Part shown: positions 6,669 to 13,711 of the stretch, piece by piece
Layout of the letters: the number at the start of each line of letters is the position of its first letter
How positions within the stretch are numbered: position 1 is the first letter of the stretch
From: an uncultured Solobacterium sp.
GTDB lineage: Bacteria; Bacillota_I; Bacilli_A; Erysipelotrichales; Erysipelotrichaceae
Reading direction: 5' to 3'
NCBI GenBank assembly: GCA_900547815.1
Contig: URHY01000061.1
Coordinates: 1-13,767 of the forward strand
Length of the DNA stretch: 13,767 nt
Position numbers and translations under genes: made by a program
Notes under the pieces: model-generated
Database searches by the model: none
What the model was told of the DNA's origin: nothing
The model's input: the letters and a program-made list of their open reading frames with translations, nothing else

Positions 6669-7556
6669 ATGAATGTATATTATCATTTACCGGGCTTATT
6701 TGAATTCTATGAATTTTATAAAAAGTTTTTGCCCCTGTTTAAAAATAAACCAGAATACTTCTATGACTGGTGTAAGATTGGATCTATCTATGGCTCGCCA
6801 TCTGATTGTATATGGTCTGGTGGACGCATCAGTTATGAAGATCATGATCCAAAAAAAGTGTTAGATTTAATGAAGAAATATAATATATCAGCTCGTCTTA
6901 CATTTAGTAATTCTTTAATAGAAGAAAAACATTTATCTGATATAAAATGCAATGAATTATGTCGATTGTTGAATTTAGATTTAAATAATGGAATTATTAT
7001 TCATTCGGATATATTGATGGAATATTTGAAATCTAAATATCCAAATTTATATTACGTATCTTCTACCACAAAAGTATTAACAGATTTTAATGATTTTAAA
7101 AAGGAAGTAGAAAATCCGGACTTTACGTATGTAGTCCCTGATTTTCGATTGAATAAACAATTAGAAAAGTTGAATTCACTATCTGAATTATATAAACCAA
7201 AGGTAGAATTTTTATGCAACGAATGTTGCTGGTACGGATGTAAAGATCGCAAGGAATGTTATAAATCGGTTTCTAAACAAAATCTAGGCATTAATTGTAT
7301 GGATCATGTATGTAAGGCACCTTATTCGAATGAAGGCTATCGCTTTTCTAGAGTCATGGAAAATCCTGCATTTATTAGTTTAGAGGATATTTTAAATATC
7401 TATGTCCCTATGGGCTATTCAAATTTTAAAATCGAAGGAAGAGACTTAGGAAGTGCTCTATTATTAGAATTTATTCTTTACTACATGGTAAAACCAAAAT
7501 ACCAAATCCACGTGCGTGAAGAAATGTATTTAGATGCGATGCTAGACTTATTTTAG
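6669..7556 (+). CDS. Cysteine-rich U32-peptidase-like TIM-barrel protein, function unknown
   Basis: The function is not known. The 295-residue protein has no signal peptide or membrane segment. Residues about 108-165 (GIIIHSDILMEYL, YYVSSTTKVLTDF, YVVPDFRLNKQLEKL) read like successive beta-alpha units of a TIM barrel. The stretch PDFRLN...LEKLN...VEFLCNECC resembles the 'DRxLN...EvLvNexC' segment of U32-family peptidase-like proteins (COG0826), and FKIEGRDLGSA near residue 253 resembles the KIEGR motif of that group. A cysteine cluster at 183, 186, 187, 191 and 197, plus 210 and 215 (CMDHVC), could bind a metal or Fe-S centre. I recall similar full-length hypothetical proteins in gut Firmicutes, but none with a tested role. 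AGAGG lies 8 bases before ATG. It is first in a tight cluster; its TAG overlaps the next gene's AGGAGG. U32-like proteins include RNA-modification, O2-independent hydroxylation and protease factors, so no activity is assigned. Confidence 0.7.
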   Translation: MNVYYHLPGLFEFYEFYKKFLPLFKNKPEYFYDWCKIGSIYGSPSDCIWSGGRISYEDHDPKKVLDLMKKYNISARLTFSNSLIEEKHLSDIKCNELCRLLNLDLNNGIIIHSDILMEYLKSKYPNLYYVSSTTKVLTDFNDFKKEVENPDFTYVVPDFRLNKQLEKLNSLSELYKPKVEFLCNECCWYGCKDRKECYKSVSKQNLGINCMDHVCKAPYSNEGYRFSRVMENPAFISLEDILNIYVPMGYSNFKIEGRDLGSALLLEFILYYMVKPKYQIHVREEMYLDAMLDLF

Positions 7557-7565
7557 GAGGTTCAC

Positions 7566-8216
7566 ATGATAGAAAAAAGACATACGGTACGTAAATATTT
7601 AGATAAACCATTAGATGTTGATTTAGTAAGTTTATTAAATGCACGTATTGAACAAAATAATAAATTGTATGATTTGACATTTAAACTAGTTACGAATGAA
7701 TCAGATGGTATTTCTAGTTTGGCTAAAATTATGTCGAATAATACAGTACAAAATTATATTATTTTAGCTGGTAAAGATAGTTCAGATTTAGATGAAGAGA
7801 TAGGCTATTGTGGGGCTGATTTAATTTTGTATGCCCAAAGTTTAGGCTTAAATACATGGTGGTGTGGAGGCATGTTCAATGATAAAAATGCCTTAAAACA
7901 TCTTGATGATAAAAATGTTAGAGTGAATGGTGTGATTGCGATTGGATATGGAAAAACGCAAGGTGTACCACATAAATCAAAGACGGCTGATCAAGTGAGC
8001 CATTATAAAGGAAAAGTTCCGGAATGGTTTAATTCAGGTATCAAAGCTTTACTTTTAGCTCCAAGTGCTTTAAATAGACAACCATATATAGTAAATGGTG
8101 TAGGAAATAAAGTGAGTTTTAAAGTAAAAAGTGGACCTTTATCACAAGTTGATTTAGGTATAGGAAAATATTTCTTTGAGCTTGGTGCAGGTAAATCAAA
8201 TTTTGAATGGAGTTAA
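7566..8216 (+). CDS. Nitroreductase-family protein, TM1586-like
   Basis: This is a 216-residue protein of the FMN-binding nitroreductase fold, closest to the 'putative TM nitroreductase' group (PF14512 type). The N-terminal EKRHTVRKYLDKPL (3-16) is the usual flavin-phosphate-binding R-x-x-R-K-Y segment. GYCGADLILYAQSLGLNTWWCGG (80-102) is the conserved core helix and strand. PSALNRQPY (166-174) matches the second flavin-contacting motif, 'APSxxNxQPw'. Family members reduce nitro groups, quinones or other electron acceptors with NAD(P)H, but the natural substrate here cannot be told from sequence. The ribosome binding site AGGAGG (7555-7560) is near perfect and overlaps the previous stop codon, so the two genes are almost certainly co-expressed. 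A redox partnership with the cysteine-rich upstream protein is possible but only inferred. Confidence 0.82.
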   Translation: MIEKRHTVRKYLDKPLDVDLVSLLNARIEQNNKLYDLTFKLVTNESDGISSLAKIMSNNTVQNYIILAGKDSSDLDEEIGYCGADLILYAQSLGLNTWWCGGMFNDKNALKHLDDKNVRVNGVIAIGYGKTQGVPHKSKTADQVSHYKGKVPEWFNSGIKALLLAPSALNRQPYIVNGVGNKVSFKVKSGPLSQVDLGIGKYFFELGAGKSNFEWS

Positions 8217-8217
8217 T

Positions 8218-8880
8218 ATGATACATATTGAAGATGAATTCTTTTTAAAGAAGAAGTTTAATTTTGAAAAATTGAAAGAATTTGGTTTTTCTTTTGAGAA
8301 TAACACATATGTTTATACAGAATATTTTTTGGATTCAAATTTTAAAGCTATCATTGAAATATCGGATGTTTTAAAAGGTAAAGTTATTGATAATAATAGT
8401 GATGAAGAATATATACCACTACGCATTGAGTCCTTTGATGGAGAGTATGTTTGTAAAGTTCGTGAAGCATACAAATCCATATTAAAACGAATTGCGGATA
8501 CATGTTGTACAAATGTGTTCTTTGCGTTTGAACAGGCCAATCGCATTACAAATCAGATTTATGAAACCTATGGGATAAAACCAGACTTTCCATGGAATGA
8601 TGACAATGGTGTATTTCGCCATTTAGATACTCGAAAATGGTTTTCACTTATTATGTATGTTTCGATAGATGCCCTTTTGAAAAATGGAGATGGACATATG
8701 TTGAATATTATAAATGTAAAAATAGATACTTCAAAAAGAGATGAATTATATGAGATAAAAGGAATTTATCCGGCCTTTCATATGAACCATAAAATGTGGG
8801 TATCTATCGCATTAGATGAAACAATTAGTGACGATAAAATAATGAAACTAATACAATGTAGTTTTGATTTAACAAAATAA
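8218..8880 (+). CDS. MmcQ/YjbR-family protein with N-terminal extension
   Basis: The start is ATG 8218, one base after the preceding stop, with GGAG (8209-8212) 5 bases upstream. The frame is open before it, but those codons overlap the nitroreductase gene. The 220-residue protein has two parts. Residues about 105-220 match the MmcQ/YjbR fold (PF04237): PDFPWNDDNGVFRHLDTRKWFSLI, then INVKIDTSKRDELYE, then HMNHKMWVSIALD and a final helix LIQCSFDL. This fold resembles CyaY and is often annotated as DNA-binding, although its real role is poorly established. Residues 1-100 form a separate alpha/beta region with no motif I recognise; a similar extension occurs in other Firmicutes members. A vicinal Cys pair is at 96-97. 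It is likely translationally coupled to the nitroreductase gene. Confidence 0.75.
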   Translation: MIHIEDEFFLKKKFNFEKLKEFGFSFENNTYVYTEYFLDSNFKAIIEISDVLKGKVIDNNSDEEYIPLRIESFDGEYVCKVREAYKSILKRIADTCCTNVFFAFEQANRITNQIYETYGIKPDFPWNDDNGVFRHLDTRKWFSLIMYVSIDALLKNGDGHMLNIINVKIDTSKRDELYEIKGIYPAFHMNHKMWVSIALDETISDDKIMKLIQCSFDLTK

Positions 8881-8894
8881 AAGGAGAGAATGAT

Positions 8895-9854
8895 ATGTAC
8901 GGAATTATCGCAACATGGAGAATGGCTTTAGAAGGAATTTCAAAAGCAGATTCTATGTTAAAAAATAACGAAAGTGCAGCGGATTCGATTGAAGAAGCAA
9001 TCAAAGTTGTAGAAGATTTTGAATACTATAAAAGTGTAGGATATGGAGGACTTCCAAATGAAGAATTGGAAGTCGAATTAGATGCTGCTTTTATGGACGG
9101 AGATACACTAGAATTTGGATGTGTTGGAGGCATTAAAGATTTTGCCAACCCTGTTAGTATTGCACGTAGTCTAATGCACTATGATGTCAACAATTTCTTA
9201 GTGGGTCAAGGAGCTGAAAAATATGCTTCAAGACATGGCTTTGAAAGAAAAACAATGCTTACAGATCGTGCTAAGATCCATTATCACAATCGTATAAAAG
9301 AAATCACAAATACGGAATTAAAACCATATTCAGGACATGACACGGTCGGTATGGTTTGTCTAGATTATGATGGACACATGACAAGTGCAACAAGTACTTC
9401 TGGGTTGTTTATGAAACATCCAGGACGTTTAGGTGATTCCCCTGTATGTGGTTCTGGATTCTATGTAGATTCTTTTGTCGGCGGAGCTAGCGCTACAGGT
9501 TTAGGTGAAGATGTTATGAAAGGTTGCGTCTCTTATGAAATTGTTCGTCTAATGAAAGAAGGTATGCATCCTCAACAGGCTTGTGAAAAAGCAGTACACG
9601 ATTTTGGTTTGGAATTAAAACGAAGAAGAGGAAAAGCAGGAGACATGTCTTTGATTGCGATGAACAATAAGGGCGAATGGGGGTGTGCTACAAATATTGA
9701 AGGCTTTAGTTTTGTGGTGGCAACTGAAAAGCAAGCTCCAACTGTATATTTAGTAAATCATGATAAGGACGGCAAATGTACATTTGAAGTTGCAAGTAAA
9801 GAATGGATGGACAACTATATGGCTACACGTACAGCTCCATTAGTTAGGAAATAA
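8895..9854 (+). CDS. N4-(beta-N-acetylglucosaminyl)-L-asparaginase / isoaspartyl peptidase-type Ntn hydrolase
   Basis: This 319-residue protein belongs to the asparaginase-2/glycosylasparaginase family (PF01112). These proenzymes cleave themselves before a threonine that becomes the catalytic nucleophile. The cleavage site is plain: GHD|TVGMVCLD, with Thr150 as the new N-terminus. Supporting motifs are TSTSGLFMK (166-174), PGRLGDSPVCGSGFY (176-190) and the TGLGED loop (201-206), the usual substrate-pocket elements. Glycosylasparaginases hydrolyse GlcNAc-Asn, the end-product of N-glycoprotein breakdown, to aspartate and a GlcNAc amine; isoaspartyl relatives cleave beta-aspartyl dipeptides. HDTVG with this spacing favours the glycosylasparaginase branch, but substrate choice remains open. 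There is no signal peptide, so it acts on imported substrates. AAGGAG (8881-8886) lies 8 bases from the ATG. The dipeptidase gene begins one base after the stop, consistent with a joint peptide-salvage role. Confidence 0.88.
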   Translation: MYGIIATWRMALEGISKADSMLKNNESAADSIEEAIKVVEDFEYYKSVGYGGLPNEELEVELDAAFMDGDTLEFGCVGGIKDFANPVSIARSLMHYDVNNFLVGQGAEKYASRHGFERKTMLTDRAKIHYHNRIKEITNTELKPYSGHDTVGMVCLDYDGHMTSATSTSGLFMKHPGRLGDSPVCGSGFYVDSFVGGASATGLGEDVMKGCVSYEIVRLMKEGMHPQQACEKAVHDFGLELKRRRGKAGDMSLIAMNNKGEWGCATNIEGFSFVVATEKQAPTVYLVNHDKDGKCTFEVASKEWMDNYMATRTAPLVRK

Positions 9855-9855
9855 T

Positions 9856-10977
9856 ATGGAAGAGGAATTGTTAAAGAAAATCGATGAAATCAGTGATGAG
9901 ATGATTTCAGGAATCAAAAGAATTGCTCAAATCGATAGTGTACAACGTGAAGCAAAGCCTGGCATGCCTTTTGGAGAAGGCGTGAACAGAGCTTTAGAAG
10001 AAGCATTAAAATTAGCTTGTGAATTGGGTTTTGAAACAGAAAACGTCGATCATATGGTAGGTATTGCCAAATATGGTACAGGTGAAGATTATATTGGTAT
10101 TATGGGACATTTAGATGTTGTGCCTGTAGGAGAAGGATGGAATCATCCTCCATTCTCAGCTTATGAAGATGAAAAGGGTAGAATTTATTCAAGAGGAATC
10201 TTAGATAATAAAGGGCCTACTCTATCTTGTTTATACGCATTATATGCCATAAAGGAATTGAAAATTCAGCTAAAGCGTCCTGTTTATATTTTGTTTGGAA
10301 CAAATGAAGAAACGGGATTTGAGGATTTAAAGCATTTCCTTAAAGTCAGAAAACCACCTATTATGGGTTGGACACCCGATTGTAAATATCCAGTTGTATA
10401 TGCGGAAAGAGGAAGAAGTACTTATCGTGTGAGTACGGATATTGAAAATAAGACAGTATTCAATCAATTTATTAACGAATATATTTTATCGGACAATGGA
10501 TTTGGAAATAAATTAGGGCTAAATATTGAGGATTTTGAATTTGGTAAAATGCAGTTGAATAATAAAAAATTGGTGGATCTAGAAGGAAAACTTGGTTTTG
10601 ATTTCTCTTTTAGCTATCCTGCAAGTGTTAGTAATGATACAATAGAGAAGGTAATCAAATCTAAATTAAGCAAAGAGCTGCAAGTAGAATGTATACATAA
10701 TTATGATCCTGTTTATTTTGATAAAAATGGATTTTTGTGCCAAACATTAAAGGCTACCTATGAAAGGGTAACAGGCATGGATGGTACGCCAGTTACAACT
10801 ACAGGTGGAACGTATGCGAAGATCATGCCAAATATAGTTCCTTTTGGACCTAGTTTTCCTGGACAAAAGGGCATTGGACACAATCCGAATGAATGGATGG
10901 ATCGTAGTGATTTGATTTTAAATGCGAAAATATACGCATTAAGTATGGTGAGGTTGGCTAATGGAGAGAATGATTGA
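9856..10977 (+). CDS. M20-family metallodipeptidase, PepV/Sapep type, short form
   Basis: This cytoplasmic di-metal dipeptidase would release amino acids from dipeptides with an unmodified N-terminus. The metal-site residues fit the Lactobacillus PepV pattern: His85 and Asp87 in GHLDVVPVGEGW, Asp117 in GILDNKGP, general base Glu151 and ligand Glu152 in GTNEETGFED, Asp175 in WTPDCKYPVVYAERG, and His342 in GIGHNPNEW. Spacing up to Asp175 is nearly that of PepV, but the last histidine comes about 95-100 residues early. At 373 residues the protein is therefore much shorter than the usual ~465-470, and the missing part lies in the lid domain (about residues 190-310 here). The frame is intact and ends in a normal C-terminus, so this looks like a natural compact variant and not a broken gene. 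Its end overlaps cutC by 17 bases. Confidence 0.87.
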   Translation: MEEELLKKIDEISDEMISGIKRIAQIDSVQREAKPGMPFGEGVNRALEEALKLACELGFETENVDHMVGIAKYGTGEDYIGIMGHLDVVPVGEGWNHPPFSAYEDEKGRIYSRGILDNKGPTLSCLYALYAIKELKIQLKRPVYILFGTNEETGFEDLKHFLKVRKPPIMGWTPDCKYPVVYAERGRSTYRVSTDIENKTVFNQFINEYILSDNGFGNKLGLNIEDFEFGKMQLNNKKLVDLEGKLGFDFSFSYPASVSNDTIEKVIKSKLSKELQVECIHNYDPVYFDKNGFLCQTLKATYERVTGMDGTPVTTTGGTYAKIMPNIVPFGPSFPGQKGIGHNPNEWMDRSDLILNAKIYALSMVRLANGEND

Positions 10978-11704
10978 AGTATGTGCAGGGAGTTATCAAG
11001 ATTGTATAGCTGCATATCAAGGTAATGCGAAGAGAGTTGAATTGAATAGTGCGTTAAGTGTTGGCGGCTTAACGCCAAGTGTCGCAAGTCTAGTTCGTGT
11101 AAAAAAAGAAACAGACTTAACAGTAATTTGTATGATACGTGTACGTGCTGCTGGTTTTTGTTATGAAAAAGAAGATGTAGAAATTATGTTTGAAGATGCC
11201 AAGATTCTTTTAGAGCAGGGAGCTGATGGAATTGCGTTTGGTTTCTTAAATGAAGATGGCACAATTTGTAAAGAAGACACAAAAAGAATGATTGATTTGA
11301 TTCATTCATATAATAAGGAAGCTGTGTTCCATAGAGCTTTTGATGTTACGCCAGATGCATTTGAAGCCATTGAAACATTAATTGATTTAGGGGCAGATCG
11401 CGTACTTACAAGTGGACAAAAATCAAAAGCCATGGAAGGAATTGATTTGATTAAAGTATTGAATAATCAATATGGAGAAAAGATTCAAATTCTTCCTGGT
11501 AGTGGAATGAATGCAGAAAACGCAAAAATGATGATGAATTATACAGGTGTATATCAGGTGCATTCGTCTTGTAAAAACTACAAAATAGATACAACCACAA
11601 CAAAAAACGGTGTTTCATATAGTTACTTGGCTAGTCCACATGAAAATGATTATGACGTAGTTGATGTGGAATTGGTAAAAAAATTAGTAGATAGCATTAA
11701 GTAA
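10961..11704 (+). CDS. cutC: CutC family TIM-barrel protein
   Basis: This 247-residue protein covers the whole PF03932 family: MIEVCAGSYQDCIAA at the start, RVELNSALSVGGLTPS (25-40), MIRVRAAGFCYEKED, HRAFDVTPD, DRVLTSGQ and the late ILPGSGMNAEN, all on a TIM barrel. CutC is traditionally called a copper-homeostasis protein. In E. coli the copper phenotype was later traced to the MicL small RNA encoded in the gene, so the enzymatic role is unsettled, and no copper gene is nearby here. ATG 10961 has GAGG (10950-10953) 7 bases upstream; the second in-frame ATG at 10970 begins MIEVCAG, the common N-terminus, and is a possible alternative. It is the last gene of the cluster, overlaps the dipeptidase gene and is followed by a GC-rich terminator. 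The position beside a glycosylasparaginase suggests a carbohydrate- or amino-acid-related role (inference). Confidence 0.92.
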   Translation: MERMIEVCAGSYQDCIAAYQGNAKRVELNSALSVGGLTPSVASLVRVKKETDLTVICMIRVRAAGFCYEKEDVEIMFEDAKILLEQGADGIAFGFLNEDGTICKEDTKRMIDLIHSYNKEAVFHRAFDVTPDAFEAIETLIDLGADRVLTSGQKSKAMEGIDLIKVLNNQYGEKIQILPGSGMNAENAKMMMNYTGVYQVHSSCKNYKIDTTTTKNGVSYSYLASPHENDYDVVDVELVKKLVDSIK

Positions 11705-11726
11705 GGCGGGGTTCCCGTCTTTTCTT
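11703..11726 (+). terminator. Intrinsic terminator after cutC
   Basis: AAGGCGGG (11703-11710) pairs with CCCGTCTT (11714-11721), one G·T pair included, across a GTT loop, and runs into TTTTCTT. The stem begins in the cutC stop codon and ends the six-gene cluster. Confidence 0.85.
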
Positions 11727-11751
11727 GTGGGAAAGAAAATTTGCTCAATTA

Positions 11752-11782
11752 TAACTTAGTAATTTGTAACTTAGTTAATTTG
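11752..11782 (+). repeat. Direct repeat in the pepF promoter region
   Basis: TAACTTAGTAATTTG (11752-11766) is followed directly by TAACTTAGTTAATTTG (11767-11782), identical apart from one inserted T. The second copy covers the -35 region of the pepF promoter. This could be a regulator site or slippage in AT-rich sequence. Confidence 0.6.
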
Positions 11783-11792
11783 TATTATATTG

Positions 11793-11801
11793 TGTTACAA
11801 T
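11793..11801 (+). promoter_or_regulatory. pepF promoter, extended -10
   Basis: TGTTACAAT is a TG-n-TACAAT extended -10 (five of six -10 bases). No good -35 lies at 16-18 bases upstream; that region is the direct repeat. Start would be near 11808, leaving a short leader before the TGGAGG ribosome binding site. Confidence 0.6.
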
Positions 11802-11827
11802 AGACATATTAATGGAGGTTGTTTATT

Positions 11828-13600
11828 GTGAAACGTAATGAACAAAAAATAGAAAATACTTGGAAAACAGAAGATATATTTAAAGATGAAGCTGCATTTC
11901 TAGCTTGTTTAGATACTTGTAAAGAATTAGGAAATGAGCTTTGTGCATACGATGGAAAATTGGATGATGCATCCAACTTATTATCCTTTTTAAAGGGATA
12001 TGAAAAATTAACATGTTTATTAGATGATTGTTTAGGCTATTCTTCTTTGTTGTCAGATCAAGATACGGCAGATGCACATCATCAAGAATTAAAAGGTAAG
12101 GCCAATGCGTTAGCGGTTGAAATTTTTACAAAACTATCTTTTAGTGATGTACAAATTATGCATATTGAAAATTTAGAATCATTCTATATTTCTGAACCCA
12201 TCTTAGAAAGATATCGTGTATATCTAGAGGAAGTATGTCGTTTAAAAGAACACGTATTATCTGAAACGGAAGAAAAATTAATGGCATCTAGTTCATTAAT
12301 GCAAGATACGCCTTATTCGATTTTTGGGATGTTGAACAATGCGGATTTAAAATTTGAAGATGCGATTGATTCAAAAGGAAATAAACACGCTTTAACTACA
12401 GGTACATTCATCCATATGTTAGAGCAGGAAGATGAAGTATTAAGAGAAAGTGCGTATCGTAATTTCTATGCTGGATATGGGTCTATGATCCATACTTTAG
12501 CTGCTTGTTTAAATGGACAGACAAATCAGTTGAAATTTAATAGTACAGCACGCAAATATGCATCTAGTTTAGAATGTGCTGTAGATGCGAATAATGTTTC
12601 ACCAAAAGTGTATGAACAATTGATTGAAACAGTACATAAAAATATTCATGTTTTACATAAATATATGCGAGTACGTAAAGAAGTTATGAAAAAAGATAAA
12701 CTTCATATGTATGATCTATATGTTCCTATGGTCAATGAATGTAATGTTCCTGTTTCTTTTGAACAAGCCAAAGAAGATGTTTTACATTCTATTCAATTGT
12801 ATGGAACTGAATATGCCAAGGTGTATGAAAGAGGATTGAATTCTCGTTGGATCGATGTATATGAAAATGAAGGTAAACGCTCAGGTGCTTATTCAAGTGG
12901 ACAAAGAGTACACCCATTTGTATTGATGAACTTTGCGGATTCTTTAGATACTGAATTTACTTTAGCTCATGAAATGGGTCATGCGATGCATTCCTATATG
13001 TCTACAAAATATCAGGCTCCATTAGATCGTCATTATAAAATATTTGTGGCTGAAGTTGCCAGTACTTGTAATGAAGCTTTATTGATGGATTATTTGCGCA
13101 AACAAAATTCAGATTCAAAATTCCAGGCTTATTTGATTAATCACTTTATGGAACAATTTAGAACTACATTGTTTAGACAGTGTATGTTTGCGGAATTTGA
13201 AAAAATCATCAATGAAAAAACCGCAAACAATGAAGTTTTGACAAGTGATGCATTGAATCAGATCTATGCGGATTTAAATAAATTCTATTATGGTGAAGAT
13301 GTGATTGTAGATGATGAAATCAGTATGGAATGGGCTCGTATTCCACATTTCTATATGAACTTCTATGTATACCAATATGCGACAGGATTTAGTGCAGCTA
13401 TGGCTCTATCACAAAAATTGCTTCATGGAACACAAGCCGATATTGAAGCGTACTTATCTTTCTTAAAAGGAGGATGTACAAAATCTCCAGTCGAATTATT
13501 ACGCATGGCTGGTGTTGATATGGCAAGTCCAAAACCAGTGGAAGATGCGATTGAATTGTTTGATTCTTTAATTGATGAATTTGAGAGTATTATGAAGTAG
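11828..13600 (+). CDS. pepF: Oligoendopeptidase F (M3 family)
   Basis: This cytoplasmic zinc metallopeptidase degrades short oligopeptides after uptake. The start is GTG 11828, with TGGAGG (11813-11818) 9 bases upstream; earlier in-frame codons would sit on the ribosome binding site. The 590-residue length is normal. The N-terminal KIENTWKTEDIFKDEAAF is the family's usual entry ('xxxTWdledIf'). The catalytic motif TLAHEMGHAMHSYMS gives zinc ligands His381 and His385 and catalytic Glu382, with the third ligand Glu409 in KIFVAEVASTCNEALL. The C-terminal half also carries WARIPHFYMNFYVYQYATGFSAA, typical of PepF, and the final FLKGGCTKSPVELLRMAGVDM. It has its own promoter behind the cutC terminator. 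It fits functionally with the neighbouring dipeptidase: PepF makes short products that a dipeptidase can finish. Confidence 0.95.
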   Translation: MKRNEQKIENTWKTEDIFKDEAAFLACLDTCKELGNELCAYDGKLDDASNLLSFLKGYEKLTCLLDDCLGYSSLLSDQDTADAHHQELKGKANALAVEIFTKLSFSDVQIMHIENLESFYISEPILERYRVYLEEVCRLKEHVLSETEEKLMASSSLMQDTPYSIFGMLNNADLKFEDAIDSKGNKHALTTGTFIHMLEQEDEVLRESAYRNFYAGYGSMIHTLAACLNGQTNQLKFNSTARKYASSLECAVDANNVSPKVYEQLIETVHKNIHVLHKYMRVRKEVMKKDKLHMYDLYVPMVNECNVPVSFEQAKEDVLHSIQLYGTEYAKVYERGLNSRWIDVYENEGKRSGAYSSGQRVHPFVLMNFADSLDTEFTLAHEMGHAMHSYMSTKYQAPLDRHYKIFVAEVASTCNEALLMDYLRKQNSDSKFQAYLINHFMEQFRTTLFRQCMFAEFEKIINEKTANNEVLTSDALNQIYADLNKFYYGEDVIVDDEISMEWARIPHFYMNFYVYQYATGFSAAMALSQKLLHGTQADIEAYLSFLKGGCTKSPVELLRMAGVDMASPKPVEDAIELFDSLIDEFESIMK

Positions 13601-13624
13601 AAAGTCGTTTGATTTTCTACTTTT
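13595..13624 (+). terminator. Intrinsic terminator after pepF
   Basis: AAGTAGAAAGTC (13595-13606) pairs with GATTTTCTACTT (13611-13622) with one G·T pair around a GTTT loop, followed by a short T run. The stem includes the pepF stop codon. It is AT-rich with a brief U-tract, so efficiency is uncertain. Confidence 0.65.
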
Positions 13625-13661
13625 AGTCATTTTAAAATTAGTAATAAATAAATGACTAAAA
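13621..13661. repeat. Perfect 12-bp inverted repeat between pepF and the riboswitch promoter
   Basis: TTTTAGTCATTT (13621-13632) and AAATGACTAAAA (13650-13661) are exact reverse complements with a 17-base spacer. The left arm shares four bases with the pepF terminator. It lies about 40 bases upstream of the next promoter's -10 and could be an operator or a bidirectional weak terminator. Confidence 0.6.
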
Positions 13662-13697
13662 ATGATACATTCATTTTCAGAAAATATATGAAAACTA

Positions 13698-13706
13698 TGG
13701 TATGAT
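13698..13706 (+). promoter_or_regulatory. Extended -10 promoter for the riboswitch-led transcript
   Basis: TGGTATGAT is a TG-n-TATGAT extended -10 (five of six bases). No clear -35 is present at the usual distance. Transcription would start around 13712, exactly where the structured leader begins. Confidence 0.6.
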
Positions 13707-13711
13707 ATTCA

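Noticed and set aside
11819..11827. pepF start at TTG 11819
   Set aside because: It directly abuts the TGGAGG ribosome binding site with no spacing; GTG 11828 has normal spacing.
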